DNA of 64,000 nucleotides from the NCBI RefSeq assembly GCF_050908235.1, contig NZ_CP194340.1; one strand, 5' to 3'. This document shows positions 42,577 through 51,569 of the stretch, piece after piece (position 1 is the first letter of the stretch; every line of letters starts with the position of its first letter). The DNA comes from Pseudoramibacter alactolyticus (GTDB taxonomy: Bacteria; Bacillota; Clostridia; Eubacteriales; Eubacteriaceae). The notes under the pieces are model-generated. The model saw nothing but the letters and a program-made list of their open reading frames with translations, was not told the DNA's origin and did not search any database. The position numbers and the translations under genes were made by a program.

Positions 42577-43935
42577 ATGGAACGCGAAAAATTTTCAACC
42601 CGTTTGGGGTTTATTCTAATTTCGGCCGGCTGCGCCATCGGCCTCGGCAATGTGTGGCGTTTTCCCTACATCACCGGCCGCTACGGCGGCGGTGCTTTCG
42701 TGCTGATTTATCTTTTCTTTTTGTTTTTCCTCGGGATGCCGGTGGTCATCGCCGAATTTGCCGTGGGCCGGGCCAGCCAGAAAAGCGTGGCCCGCTCTTT
42801 TGACGTATTAGAGCCCGAAGGCAGCCGCTGGCATCTGTTTAAATGGTTTGCCATGGCCGGCAATTACCTGCTGATGATGTATTACACCACCATTTCCGGC
42901 TGGGTGCTGCTTTACTTTTTCAAGACGGCCCGAGGCGATTTTGCCGGGCTCTCGAGCCGGGGCGTCGCGGCGGCTTTTGGCGCCACCACGGCAAGCCCTG
43001 TGATTTCGGTTGTCTTCATGGCCATCATGGTTATACTGAGCTTCGGCATTTGTGCCGGCGGTCTGCAAAACGGCGTCGAAAACATCGTGAAGGTCATCAT
43101 GATCTGCCTGCTCGCACTGATGGTGGTGCTGGCCGTCAACTCACTGCTGCTGCCCGGGACAAAGGAAGGGCTGACCTTTTATTTAAAACCGAACTTTAAC
43201 AATCTCACCCGCCACGGCTTGTCTAAAACCATTTTTGCCGCCATGGGGCAGTCGCTGTTCACGCTGGGGGTGGGCATCGGCTCGATGGCGATCTTCGGCT
43301 CCTACATCGACAAGCAAAAACGGTTGGCCGGCGAGGCGCTCAACATCGCGGTACTCGATACCGTTGTGGCGCTTTTGGCCGGGGTCATCATCTTTCCCGC
43401 CTGCTTTTCCTACGACATCGCCCCGACTTCCGGGCCATCGCTGCTCTTCATCACCCTGCCCAATGTCTTTAACCACATGCCCCACGGAAGGCTTTGGGGC
43501 GCGCTGTTCTTTTTGTTTATGACCTTTGCCGCCGTCTCCACCATCGTCGCCGTGTTTCAAAACATCGTGGCCAATTTTCGAGATATGACAGGCTGGTCGC
43601 TCAAAAAGACCTGTGCGCTGCACGCGGTGCTGCTGATGCTGCTGTCGCTCCCCTGTACCCTGGGCTTTAATGTGCTCAGCTTCGTGCATCCCCTCGGCGC
43701 CGGCTCCACCATTTTGGATCTGGAGGATTTCATCCAGAGCAACAACGTAGTCTCTCTGGGCAGCATCGTCTACGTCGTCTTCGTCACCTCCCGCTACGGC
43801 TGGGGCTATGATGGCTTCCTCGAAGAGGTGAACACCGGCACCGGCCTGCGTTTCCCCAGGGCCGGCCGCATCTATATGACCGCGGTGCTGCCGCTTTTGA
43901 TCTTCAGCATTTTTCTCTGGGGCTATCTCGGCTAA
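42577..43935 (+). CDS. Sodium-dependent NSS-family transporter, copy 1
   Basis: 452-residue LeuT-fold neurotransmitter:sodium symporter homologue. The sodium/substrate-site motif CAIGLGNVWRFPYI is in the first helix, and GWGYDGF follows late in the protein. It would import an amino acid with sodium. AAGG precedes the ATG. It is followed after 51 bp by a close paralogue, so the pair arose by tandem duplication. Confidence 0.92.
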   Translation: MEREKFSTRLGFILISAGCAIGLGNVWRFPYITGRYGGGAFVLIYLFFLFFLGMPVVIAEFAVGRASQKSVARSFDVLEPEGSRWHLFKWFAMAGNYLLMMYYTTISGWVLLYFFKTARGDFAGLSSRGVAAAFGATTASPVISVVFMAIMVILSFGICAGGLQNGVENIVKVIMICLLALMVVLAVNSLLLPGTKEGLTFYLKPNFNNLTRHGLSKTIFAAMGQSLFTLGVGIGSMAIFGSYIDKQKRLAGEALNIAVLDTVVALLAGVIIFPACFSYDIAPTSGPSLLFITLPNVFNHMPHGRLWGALFFLFMTFAAVSTIVAVFQNIVANFRDMTGWSLKKTCALHAVLLMLLSLPCTLGFNVLSFVHPLGAGSTILDLEDFIQSNNVVSLGSIVYVVFVTSRYGWGYDGFLEEVNTGTGLRFPRAGRIYMTAVLPLLIFSIFLWGYLG

Positions 43936-43986
43936 GCGTCCAGCGCTTTTAAAAAAACTTCATCCCATACAAAGAAAGGATTTTTT

Positions 43987-45360
43987 ATGGACAACCACAA
44001 CCGCGAGCAATTTTCGTCCCGCCTCGGCTTTATTCTGATCTCGGCCGGCTGCGCCATCGGCCTCGGCAACGTGTGGCGCTTCCCTTTCATCACCGGGCAA
44101 TACGGGGGCGGCGCCTTCGTGCTGCTTTATATTTTCTTTCTGATCATCCTGGGCCTGCCCATCATGATCGTGGAATTTGCCGTGGGCCGCGGCAGCCAGA
44201 AGAGCACGGCCATGTCCTTCGACACACTGGAACCCAAGGGCACCAAATGGCATTGGTACAAATGGCTGGCCATGGGCGGCAATTATCTGCTCATGATGTA
44301 TTACACCACCATTTCCGGCTGGATGATTCTCTATTTCTTCAAAATGCTCAAGGGCGATTTTTCAGGTTTGAGCTCCAAGGGGGTCGCGGCGGTCTTCGCC
44401 GCCACCACCGGCAACCCGGCGATTTGCGTGGCCTTCATGATCCTCACCATCGCCGCCGGCTTTGCCATCTGCGGCGGCGGGCTCCAGGGCGGGGTCGAAC
44501 GCATCGTCAAGGTGATGATGGTCGCTCTGATTCTGCTTATGATCGTGCTGGCCGTCAATTCGCTTTTCCTGCCCGGTGCCGGCAAGGGACTCGCCTTTTA
44601 TCTCAAACCTAACTTCGCCCATATGGCTCGGGCCGGCATCGCCAAAACCGTCTTTGCCGCCATGGGCCAGTCCTTTTTTACGCTGAGCATCGGCATCGGC
44701 TCCATGGCCATCTTTGGCTCCTACATCGGCAAGGACAAGCGCCTGCCCGGCGAAGCAATGACCATCGCGGGGCTCGACACGCTGGTGGCCATCTTGGCCG
44801 GGATTATCATCTTTCCGGCCTGCTTTTCCTACAACGTGAAACCCACCGCCGGGCCGTCCCTGATTTTCATCACCCTCCCCAACGTGTTTAACCACATGCC
44901 CAACGGCCGGCTCTGGGGCGCGCTGTTCTTTCTTTTCATGTCCTTCGCGGCCATGTCGACGGTGATCGCCGTGCTGCAAAACATCGTCGCTTACGCCACC
45001 GATCTCACCGGCTGCTCGGTCAAGAAGGCCTGCGTGATCAACACCGCGGTGATGATTCTGCTCTCGCTGCCCTGCGCCCTCGGCTTCTCGCTTCTTTCGG
45101 GCATCCATCCGATGGGCATCGGCACGACAATTCTCGATCTCGAGGATTTTATCCTCAGCAACAACCTGATGCCCCTGGGTTCGCTGGTGTATCTGTTCTT
45201 CTGCGTCAGCCGCTACGGCTGGGGCTACGACCGTTTTATCGCCGAGGTCAACGAGGGCATCGGCCTCAAACTGCCCCGTCATAAAGTCGTCCGTTTTTAT
45301 TTGACTTATATCCTGCCGCTGATCGTGCTCGCGGTGTTTGTCGGCGGGTATCTTCTGTGA
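43987..45360 (+). CDS. Sodium-dependent NSS-family transporter, copy 2
   Basis: 457-residue paralogue of the preceding gene; most of the length aligns without gaps (shared CAIGLGNVWRFP, YYTTISGW, PNVFNHMP, ILDLEDFI). The copies differ throughout, so the duplication is not recent and different substrates are possible. AAAGGA precedes the ATG. Probably cotranscribed with copy 1. Confidence 0.92.
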   Translation: MDNHNREQFSSRLGFILISAGCAIGLGNVWRFPFITGQYGGGAFVLLYIFFLIILGLPIMIVEFAVGRGSQKSTAMSFDTLEPKGTKWHWYKWLAMGGNYLLMMYYTTISGWMILYFFKMLKGDFSGLSSKGVAAVFAATTGNPAICVAFMILTIAAGFAICGGGLQGGVERIVKVMMVALILLMIVLAVNSLFLPGAGKGLAFYLKPNFAHMARAGIAKTVFAAMGQSFFTLSIGIGSMAIFGSYIGKDKRLPGEAMTIAGLDTLVAILAGIIIFPACFSYNVKPTAGPSLIFITLPNVFNHMPNGRLWGALFFLFMSFAAMSTVIAVLQNIVAYATDLTGCSVKKACVINTAVMILLSLPCALGFSLLSGIHPMGIGTTILDLEDFILSNNLMPLGSLVYLFFCVSRYGWGYDRFIAEVNEGIGLKLPRHKVVRFYLTYILPLIVLAVFVGGYLL

Positions 45361-45468
45361 GCATCATATGTGGTTTGGCAAGCTTCATGTTTTATCATCA
45401 ATTTTAGTCGTCAGAGGCTGTCTAATCCTGCGGTGGTGACGATACTGTCCCCATAAACTTAAGACACA

Positions 45469-45516
45469 AGAAAAACACTCCTGATTCTTGTCAAATAGAA
45501 TTAGAAGTGTTTTTCT
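45469..45516. repeat. 20-bp inverted repeat, terminator-like
   Basis: Arms of 20 nt (two mismatches that can wobble-pair) around an 8-nt loop, ending in TTTTTCT. It lies in the AT-rich gap after the NSS genes and may end their transcript or be the relic of a mobile element. No transposase remains. The rest of 45361-45617 holds nothing recognisable. Confidence 0.55.
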
Positions 45517-45617
45517 GCTGTCCTACTATTGGAGTGCAATGCCAACAATTTCAAGTTTTTTACTTCATTAAAAATACTAAGTAAAGATAAAATAACCCTG
45601 TTGTTCTGATAGCATTT

Positions 45618-46572
45618 CTATTTTTTAAAACAAATACTTCGGCCGCCAATCACCGAACCTTTCGGCATAATCTCTTCTATACGGAATAAGTCTTCCGCTG
45701 TCAGTGTTACATCGACCGATGCAGCGTTCTGTTCAAGATAGGATATTCTCTTTGTCCCAGGAATTGGCAATGCACCGTTAGCCATTGTCCAGGCAATTGC
45801 AAGCTGGGACGGCGTGCAGTTTTTTTCATTAGCCATCTCTGTTATCCTGTCGACTAATTCAAGGTTCTTATCAAAGTTTTCAGGCTGAAAACGCGAAATT
45901 TTTCTGCGGAAATCATCTTCTGCAAAATCCTCATATTTCCTGATAGCACCGGATAAAAATCCTCTACCTAAAGGACAATAAGCCACAAACGTAATGCCCA
46001 GTGCATTTACTGTAGGAAGTACTTCTGCCTCTGCATCTCTGCTAAACAGAGAATACTCTGACTGCACAGCCGAAATCGGATGCACGGCATGTGCTCTGCG
46101 AATCTGTTCAGGTGTAGCCTCAGAAAGACCGATTGCACGAACTTTTCCTTCCTTCACGAGTTCTGACATTGCTCCGACAATTTCCTCAATCGGAACATTT
46201 GGATCGACACGATGCAAATAATATAAGTCCACATAATCTACGCCCAAGCGTGTCAGGCTCCTGTCGATCGCTTCCTTCACATATTCCGGGCGGCCATTTA
46301 TTCCCTGATAGTTAGCTTCAAAACCAAACTTAGTTGCAATAACTGCTTTCTCACGGCGGTCTTTCAATGCTCTGCCGAGCAATTCCTCATTATGTCCATC
46401 TACCATATACATCAGCAGTATCAAGTAAGGTTATGCCAATATCAAGTGCACGATGAATGGTGCGGATAGATTCTTCATCATTAATCTGATCGTACACAGG
46501 TGACATTCCCATCAGGCCAAGGTCAAGAGCGGAAACCTCAATATCACTATGCCCAATTTTTCTTGTCTTCAT
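45618..46572 (-). pseudogene. Aldo-keto reductase, frameshifted
   Basis: The N-terminal part (from the ATG at 46572, MKTRKIGHSD to LLDTADVYG) and the rest (GHNEELLGRALK to the C terminus at 45618) of one aldo-keto reductase lie in different frames. An extra base at about 46401 in the GGT-a-GAT-GGA-CAT stretch explains the shift; removing it restores a protein of about 317 residues. Catalytic features are otherwise kept: D-A-D-x-Y-G, the lysine in IATKFGF, and YLHRVDP. AT-rich like its regulator. It could be a true pseudogene or a sequencing error. Confidence 0.8.
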
Positions 46573-46632
46573 TATTCCATCATCCTTTCTGAAATGACAA
46601 TATTGTTTTATGATCATTTATTGATAAAATGT

Positions 46633-46663
46633 ATTATATTATCTAAACCCAACTTTAGGTCAA
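46633..46663 (-). promoter_or_regulatory. MerR-type promoter with 19-bp spacer
   Basis: On the minus strand TTGACC, 19 bp, TATAAT, with the dyad CTAAA-N6-TTTAG inside the spacer. This is the layout activated by MerR-family regulators. It points at the aldo-keto reductase, and the regulator is encoded divergently next to it. Confidence 0.75.
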
Positions 46664-46701
46664 GGTTTTTTAGACTTTTTATCACATGAAAGGAATCACA
46701 C

Positions 46702-47145
46702 ATGTATACGATAGGGCAGGTTTCCAAAATGTTTAATATACCCATATCGACACTGCGCTACTACGATAAGGAAGGCTTATTTCCAGGCATAAAGCGCATT
46801 TCCGGTCAACGTAAATTCTCAGATGACGAATTAAAATCAATACGTGTTATCGAAACTTTAAAAAATGCAGGTATGAAGCTTAAAGACATACGACAGTATA
46901 TGCAATGGTGTGCCGAAGGAGATTCCACATACCCCAAGCGCCTGAATCTGTTCGAAACACAACGCCAAAATCTTGAAATTCAGATACATCTTCTAGAAAA
47001 AAGTATGGCTATGATAAAATTTAAGTGCTGGTACTACGATCAAGTAATTAAAGAAGGCTCTTCAGAAAATATTATAAAAATGGTTCCAAATCACCTCCCT
47101 GATGAAATCCAGAGGCTCTATGATTTCACTCATGATATAGATTAA
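46702..47145 (+). CDS. MerR-family transcriptional regulator
   Basis: 147-residue regulator. It has the N-terminal MerR winged helix (MYTIGQVSKMFNIPISTLRYYDKEG within residues 1-25), a long dimerisation helix and a short C-terminal effector part of the type seen in aldehyde- or redox-responsive members (AdhR/YfmP-like). It is divergent from the aldo-keto reductase, whose promoter has the matching 19-bp spacer and dyad. Confidence 0.9.
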   Translation: MYTIGQVSKMFNIPISTLRYYDKEGLFPGIKRISGQRKFSDDELKSIRVIETLKNAGMKLKDIRQYMQWCAEGDSTYPKRLNLFETQRQNLEIQIHLLEKSMAMIKFKCWYYDQVIKEGSSENIIKMVPNHLPDEIQRLYDFTHDID

Positions 47146-47309
47146 AAAGTAGCTGACTTATCTCTAACCTGACAAAAATCAGACAAAATTGCATTCTGAG
47201 TACGAAAATAGCCTAGAAACACTGGTTTCATAGGCTCTCCGCTACTTCTTTATCTCAATTATTTTACTTCTGTAAAAATAACAGTGGATAACCAAAGATA
47301 AGCAAAAAT

Positions 47310-47351
47310 AATCCCCCGTTTCGATTATAAAATCGAGACGAGGGATTTTTT
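47310..47351. terminator. Probable bidirectional terminator
   Basis: Imperfect arms AATCCCCCGTTTCGAT and ATCGAGACGAGGGATT around a 6-nt loop, ending in a T-run. It separates the MerR gene from the converging flavoprotein gene. An additional hairpin (AGCCTAGAAAC/GTTTCATAGGCT) is at about 47209-47236; the rest of the gap shows nothing. Confidence 0.65.
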
Positions 47352-47355
47352 ATTT

Positions 47356-47988
47356 CTAACGGATAAAATTGGTTGGCGCGCCGGTTTCCGGCGTCGGGAC
47401 CGCAATTTTTTCCCGGCGCCCCGCTTCAATGCATTGGAGCAGCCAGGCCATGTTCTTGCCCAGATTGCGCATGGTCCGAAGGCCCTCCAGATCCTCTTCC
47501 ACCTGGGCCGGGGTGTGCCCGTGCACTTCCGGCCAATAGGAAGCGCTGACCACCGGCATGTGGAACAAGCCGTAATACTTATTCATCTGGTCCAGGGCCG
47601 CCACATCGCCGGCTCGGCGGCAGGACGCCACCGACGCGGCCGGCTTGTGATCGAAGATACCGTTTTTGGCGTTGTTCGATGCGAAGAAGACCCGGTCCAT
47701 GAAGGCCTTCATCTGGCCGCTGGCCGACGCAAAATACACCGGCGATCCAAAGACAAACCCGTCGTAAAACTTGGCAATATTGATAAAATTGTTGACCACA
47801 TCGTCGTACACACAGGCCTGATTCTTGGCACACAACCCACAGGACAGGCAGCCGGCGATGGGTTTGTTTTCAATCCAGAAAATATCCGCGACGACCCCTT
47901 CGGCGACCAGAGACGCCTGCACTTCCTGGAGCGCGCGATCGGTGCAGCCGTGCTGATGCGGGCTGCCGTTGACCAATAAAACTTTCAT
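47356..47988 (-). CDS. NADPH-dependent FMN reductase-type flavoprotein with Cys-rich motif
   Basis: 210-residue flavodoxin-fold protein. VNGSPHQHGCTD at the N terminus binds the FMN phosphate, followed by the cysteine cluster GCLSCGLCAKNQACVYDD (about 46-63). That cluster is typical of iron-sulfur flavoprotein-like reductases of anaerobes. GSPVYFASASGQMKAFMDR follows. AGAGGAGG precedes the ATG at 47988. It could carry electrons or reduce quinones; the partner is unknown. It is on the same strand as the hydrogenase but behind its terminator. Confidence 0.85.
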   Translation of the reverse strand: MKVLLVNGSPHQHGCTDRALQEVQASLVAEGVVADIFWIENKPIAGCLSCGLCAKNQACVYDDVVNNFINIAKFYDGFVFGSPVYFASASGQMKAFMDRVFFASNNAKNGIFDHKPAASVASCRRAGDVAALDQMNKYYGLFHMPVVSASYWPEVHGHTPAQVEEDLEGLRTMRNLGKNMAWLLQCIEAGRREKIAVPTPETGAPTNFIR

Positions 47989-48075
47989 GCTTTTGCCTCC
48001 TCTTTCCACTTCTATTTTAAAATCCCCTCCGGGCGCTGTCAATCGGATTTTCCAGGGCGCGCAAAATGCGCCCAC

Positions 48076-48101
48076 GAAAAAACCGCCGGAGGTCCGGCGG
48101 T
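48076..48101 (-). terminator. Intrinsic terminator of the hydrogenase gene
   Basis: On the minus strand ACCGCCGGA pairs with TCCGGCGGT around CC, followed by six T. Confidence 0.9.
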
Positions 48102-48124
48102 TCATTTCAGATTTAATCACAGGC

Positions 48125-49606
48125 TTATTCTACTGGTTTTTTGAGCGGCACCGGCAGCGGTCCTTCCCGATGCATGCTGAACTTGCTCAGGTCGTATTGG
48201 TCGAGATTTTCGCTGATGGTGCGCCCGTCCGCCGCTTCGATCATCTGATCGCGCACCTTCATCGCCTTACGGCTGGTGTCGTGGGCGCTCGGCCCGTGGG
48301 AACAGCCGCCGGGGCAGGCCATCCCTTCAATAAAATCCTCCTGCAGACGTCCCTTGGCCAGCATCATCAGTGCAGTTTTGCATTCCTTGCCGCCGCTGAC
48401 CCGCTTGATGCTCAGCTCCTCGTCGTGGCCCATTTCGTGAATGTACTGCACACAGGAATCGGCCACGCCCACATCGGCATAGCGCTTGCCGTACGTCGAG
48501 GCGCGCTGATAATCTTCTTCCATCGGCGTCAGCTCGATGTCCTTGGCGCGCATCAGGGCATGAAGCTCGCTGAAGGTGAGAGCAAAGTCCGCGTTGCCGG
48601 GAATCTTCTGGTCGATGATTTCCGATTTTTTCGCCACACAGGGCCCGACGAACACCGTCAGCGCGTCAGGGTGCATGGATTTAATAAGCCGGGACAGCTC
48701 GCCCATCGGCGACAGCGCCGTCGACATATTGTCTTTGAGTTCCGGATACTGGCGCAGAATCATATTGACAAAGCCGGGACAGCAGGACGTCGTGCGCTTT
48801 TCCCCCTTTTGATACGCCTCGTACCATTCCGGGGCTTCCGCCGCCGTGGTCAGATCGCCGCCAAGCCCCACCTCCACAAAATCCGTGAAGCCGAGTTCCT
48901 TCATCGCCTTGCGCCAGCTGGTCATGGTGATGCCTTTGCCGAATTGGCCTTCCACCGCCGGCGCGATCATCACATACACCTCGCGGTCGCTTTGGATGGC
49001 CTTGATGACGTCGACGATCCAGCTTTTGGTGCTGATGGCCCCGAAGGGACAGCTGTGGATGCAATTGCCGCAGCGAATACATTTTTCTTCGTCGATCACC
49101 GACAGGCCCATCTCGTCATAGGTCAAAGCGTCCACCGGGCAGCTGTTTTTGCAGGGGCGCACCAGATGGGCAATGGCGTTATAGGGGCAGGCCGTGGCGC
49201 ACATGCCGCACTCGCGGCATTTGTTGGCGTCGATGCGGGATCGTTTTTCCCCGGGATGAATGGCCCCGAAACGACAGGCGCTGAGGCAGGCTTTGCCCAG
49301 GCAGTTCTGACAATTATCTGTCACCACATAACTGGAAATCGGACAGTCGGCGCAGGCCGGCTCGATCACCTGGATGATATTGCCGTCGTCCTCAAGGCCT
49401 GGCGCCTTGCCTTCTGCCATGCGAATGCGCTGGCGTACAATTTCTCTTTCTTTATAAACACAGCACCGGTAGTGCGGGATCATCCCCGGGATGATCTTTT
49501 CCGGCAGTGTGTCCCGATCGCTTTCCAGTTTCCCTTCAAAAGCGAGCTTGGCAACCTGATACAGCACTTCGTGCTTCAGTGCAATAATACCACCGTCGTT
49601 CCCCAC
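48125..49606 (-). CDS. [FeFe]-hydrogenase, monomeric, ferredoxin-domain type (group B-like)
   Basis: 493-residue [FeFe]-hydrogenase. The N-terminal half has a Cys-rich segment (C85-C88, C99-C111) and two 4Fe-4S ferredoxin motifs (about 130-156 and 176-186). The H-cluster domain shows L1 TSCCPGF (273-279), L2 VGPCVAKK (about 320-327) and L3 EGMACPGGC (427-435). L1 with a second Cys in place of Ser matches group B enzymes of anaerobes. The start is GTG with AAGGAGG 8 bp upstream. The maturases HydE/F/G are not in the window. Physiological direction is not known. Confidence 0.92.
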   Translation of the reverse strand: MGNDGGIIALKHEVLYQVAKLAFEGKLESDRDTLPEKIIPGMIPHYRCCVYKEREIVRQRIRMAEGKAPGLEDDGNIIQVIEPACADCPISSYVVTDNCQNCLGKACLSACRFGAIHPGEKRSRIDANKCRECGMCATACPYNAIAHLVRPCKNSCPVDALTYDEMGLSVIDEEKCIRCGNCIHSCPFGAISTKSWIVDVIKAIQSDREVYVMIAPAVEGQFGKGITMTSWRKAMKELGFTDFVEVGLGGDLTTAAEAPEWYEAYQKGEKRTTSCCPGFVNMILRQYPELKDNMSTALSPMGELSRLIKSMHPDALTVFVGPCVAKKSEIIDQKIPGNADFALTFSELHALMRAKDIELTPMEEDYQRASTYGKRYADVGVADSCVQYIHEMGHDEELSIKRVSGGKECKTALMMLAKGRLQEDFIEGMACPGGCSHGPSAHDTSRKAMKVRDQMIEAADGRTISENLDQYDLSKFSMHREGPLPVPLKKPVE

Positions 49607-49823
49607 GATTTTTTCCTCCTTCTTTTTCGCGCTATTCAGCTTTTAAATGATCCGTGCAATTACAACCATTTTTCTCTTCTTTGATACTATTTTAACAAAT
49701 TTTGTCAGAAAAGTATATGCCAAATTTTTAACGATTCTTCCCAATCAATCCGGTAATTTTTCCTTTTGTACGCAGGAATCATGACAAAAATTTTTCTTTA
49801 ATGGTTTACATCTGATTATAAAC

Positions 49824-49864
49824 AAAAAAGCCGAACTTTGCAATCGCAAAGTTTCGGCTTTTTA
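49824..49864. terminator. Terminator after sufU
   Basis: Arms AAAAGCCGAA-CTTTGC and GCAAAG-TTTCGGCTTTT around AATC, with runs on both strands. The remainder of 49607-49894 holds only the hydrogenase leader region. Confidence 0.85.
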
Positions 49865-49894
49865 AACGAACAAAGCGGATTCGATCTCAAAAAT

Positions 49895-50344
49895 TTATTC
49901 GGTGGTCGTCGGTGTGTCCTTGTCGCCGGCGATCATTTCTTCCAGGGTGTGCCACGCCAGCACCGCGCATTTCACTCGGGACGGCATGTGGGCAATGTCC
50001 TGCAGCGAGGAGGCTTCCTCCAGGGTTTCCATTTCTTCCTCGGAAATATCCTCCTTGATCATCCGCAGAAAGGTATCCGTAAGGGCGAGCGCCTCCTCTT
50101 TGGTCTTGCCGATGATCAGATCGAGCATCATATCGGCGGAAGCCTGGGAAATCGCGCAGCCATCGCCGCGGAACGCTCCGCCGGCGATCACATCCCCGTC
50201 CATTTTTAACTGCAGCCAAATATCATCGCCGCAGCTGGGGTTGACACCCTCGTGCACCATGTCGGCGTCAGGCAACTCGCACTTGTGCATCGGATGAAGG
50301 TTGTGATCCGTCAGCACTTCGTTATAAAAGGTTCTATTGTTCAT
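49895..50344 (-). CDS. sufU: Fe-S cluster assembly sulfur relay/scaffold protein SufU
   Basis: 149-residue IscU-like protein. Zinc/sulfur-site cysteines are in NPSCGDD, GDGCAIS and VKCAVLAW. SufU accepts persulfide from SufS. The start at 50344 overlaps the sufS stop by 11 bp, so it is coupled. Last gene of the sufCBDSU operon. Confidence 0.95.
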   Translation of the reverse strand: MNNRTFYNEVLTDHNLHPMHKCELPDADMVHEGVNPSCGDDIWLQLKMDGDVIAGGAFRGDGCAISQASADMMLDLIIGKTKEEALALTDTFLRMIKEDISEEEMETLEEASSLQDIAHMPSRVKCAVLAWHTLEEMIAGDKDTPTTTE

Positions 50345-51569
50345 AGCCCATTTCCTTTCTGATCCGCCCGAGGCAGGCCACCAGCCGGTCCACCTCTTCC
50401 TCGGTGTTATAAAACGCGAGACTGGCCCGGGTTGTCGAGGGAATCCCCAAATGCTGATGCAGCGGCTGAGCGCAATGGTGACCGGCCCGCACCGCCACCC
50501 GATTCTCGGAAAGAATGGCCGTGATATCGTGGGGGTGCACGCCTTCAAGCTTAAAGGTTAAGATGCCATGGTGTTCTTCCGGCTTGTCGGAGCCGAGCAC
50601 CGTCAGATAGGGCACCCGCCGCATCTGTTCAAGGGCATAGGCCGTGAGAGCCGTCTCCCTCGCTTCAATGGTATCCATGCCGACGGCATTCACAAAATCA
50701 ATGGCCGCACCGAGGCCGACAGCCCCGCCGGCGTTGACCGTGCCGGCTTCGAATTTATGGGGCAGCGGCGCGTACACGATGCGCTCGGTGGTGACCATAT
50801 CGATCATTTCGCCGCCGGAGAGGAAGGGCGGCATCTTTTCGAGCCAAGCTTTTTTGCCGTAGAGCACGCCGATGCCCATGGGCGAAAACATTTTGTGGCC
50901 GGAAAATGCCAGAAAATCCACGTCGAGCGCCTGCACATCCACCCGGGAATGGGGCACGCTCTGGGCGCCGTCCACCACGATGACGATACCCCGTTCGTGG
51001 CAGATCTCGGCAAAACGCTTCACGTCGAGCACCCGCCCGAAAATATTGGACATCTGGGTGATGGCGACGATTTTGGTTTTTTCGGTGAGCGCCGCCATAA
51101 GATCCGCTTCCGTCACGGCGCCGTCCGCCGCGCAGTTCAGATATTTGACGCTCGCGCCCCTGCGCTCGGCCATCAGCCGCCAGGGCAGCATATTGCTGTG
51201 ATGCTCCATGATGCCGACGACAATTTCGTCTCCGGCCCCGATCAAGCATTCCCCCAAGCTGAAGGCCGCAAGGTTCAGGCTTTCCGAGGCGTTGCGGGTA
51301 AAGATGATTTCCTCCGGCCGGCCGGCATGGATCAAATCCGCCGTCTTCTGCCGGGCCGCTTCATAGGCGTCGGTCGCCGCCAGGGACAAATCGTAGAGTC
51401 CGCGGAAGGGGTTGGCATTTTCCCGCTGATAATAATGATTAACGGCGTCCAGCACGGCTTGGGGCTTCTGGGTCGTCGCTGCGTTGTCGAGATAGGCCAG
51501 ATCGCTGCCGGCGATCAGCGGAAACTGACTGCGGAGGGCTTTTAACTCTGCGGTTGTCAATGCGCTCAT
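50334..51569 (-). CDS. sufS: Cysteine desulfurase SufS
   Basis: 411-residue PLP enzyme giving sulfur from cysteine to the SUF machinery. The PLP lysine is in FSGHKMFSP, and the catalytic Cys in RAGHHCAQPLH near the C terminus. The start overlaps the sufD stop (ATGA). Confidence 0.96.
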   Translation of the reverse strand: MSALTTAELKALRSQFPLIAGSDLAYLDNAATTQKPQAVLDAVNHYYQRENANPFRGLYDLSLAATDAYEAARQKTADLIHAGRPEEIIFTRNASESLNLAAFSLGECLIGAGDEIVVGIMEHHSNMLPWRLMAERRGASVKYLNCAADGAVTEADLMAALTEKTKIVAITQMSNIFGRVLDVKRFAEICHERGIVIVVDGAQSVPHSRVDVQALDVDFLAFSGHKMFSPMGIGVLYGKKAWLEKMPPFLSGGEMIDMVTTERIVYAPLPHKFEAGTVNAGGAVGLGAAIDFVNAVGMDTIEARETALTAYALEQMRRVPYLTVLGSDKPEEHHGILTFKLEGVHPHDITAILSENRVAVRAGHHCAQPLHQHLGIPSTTRASLAFYNTEEEVDRLVACLGRIRKEMGYEQ

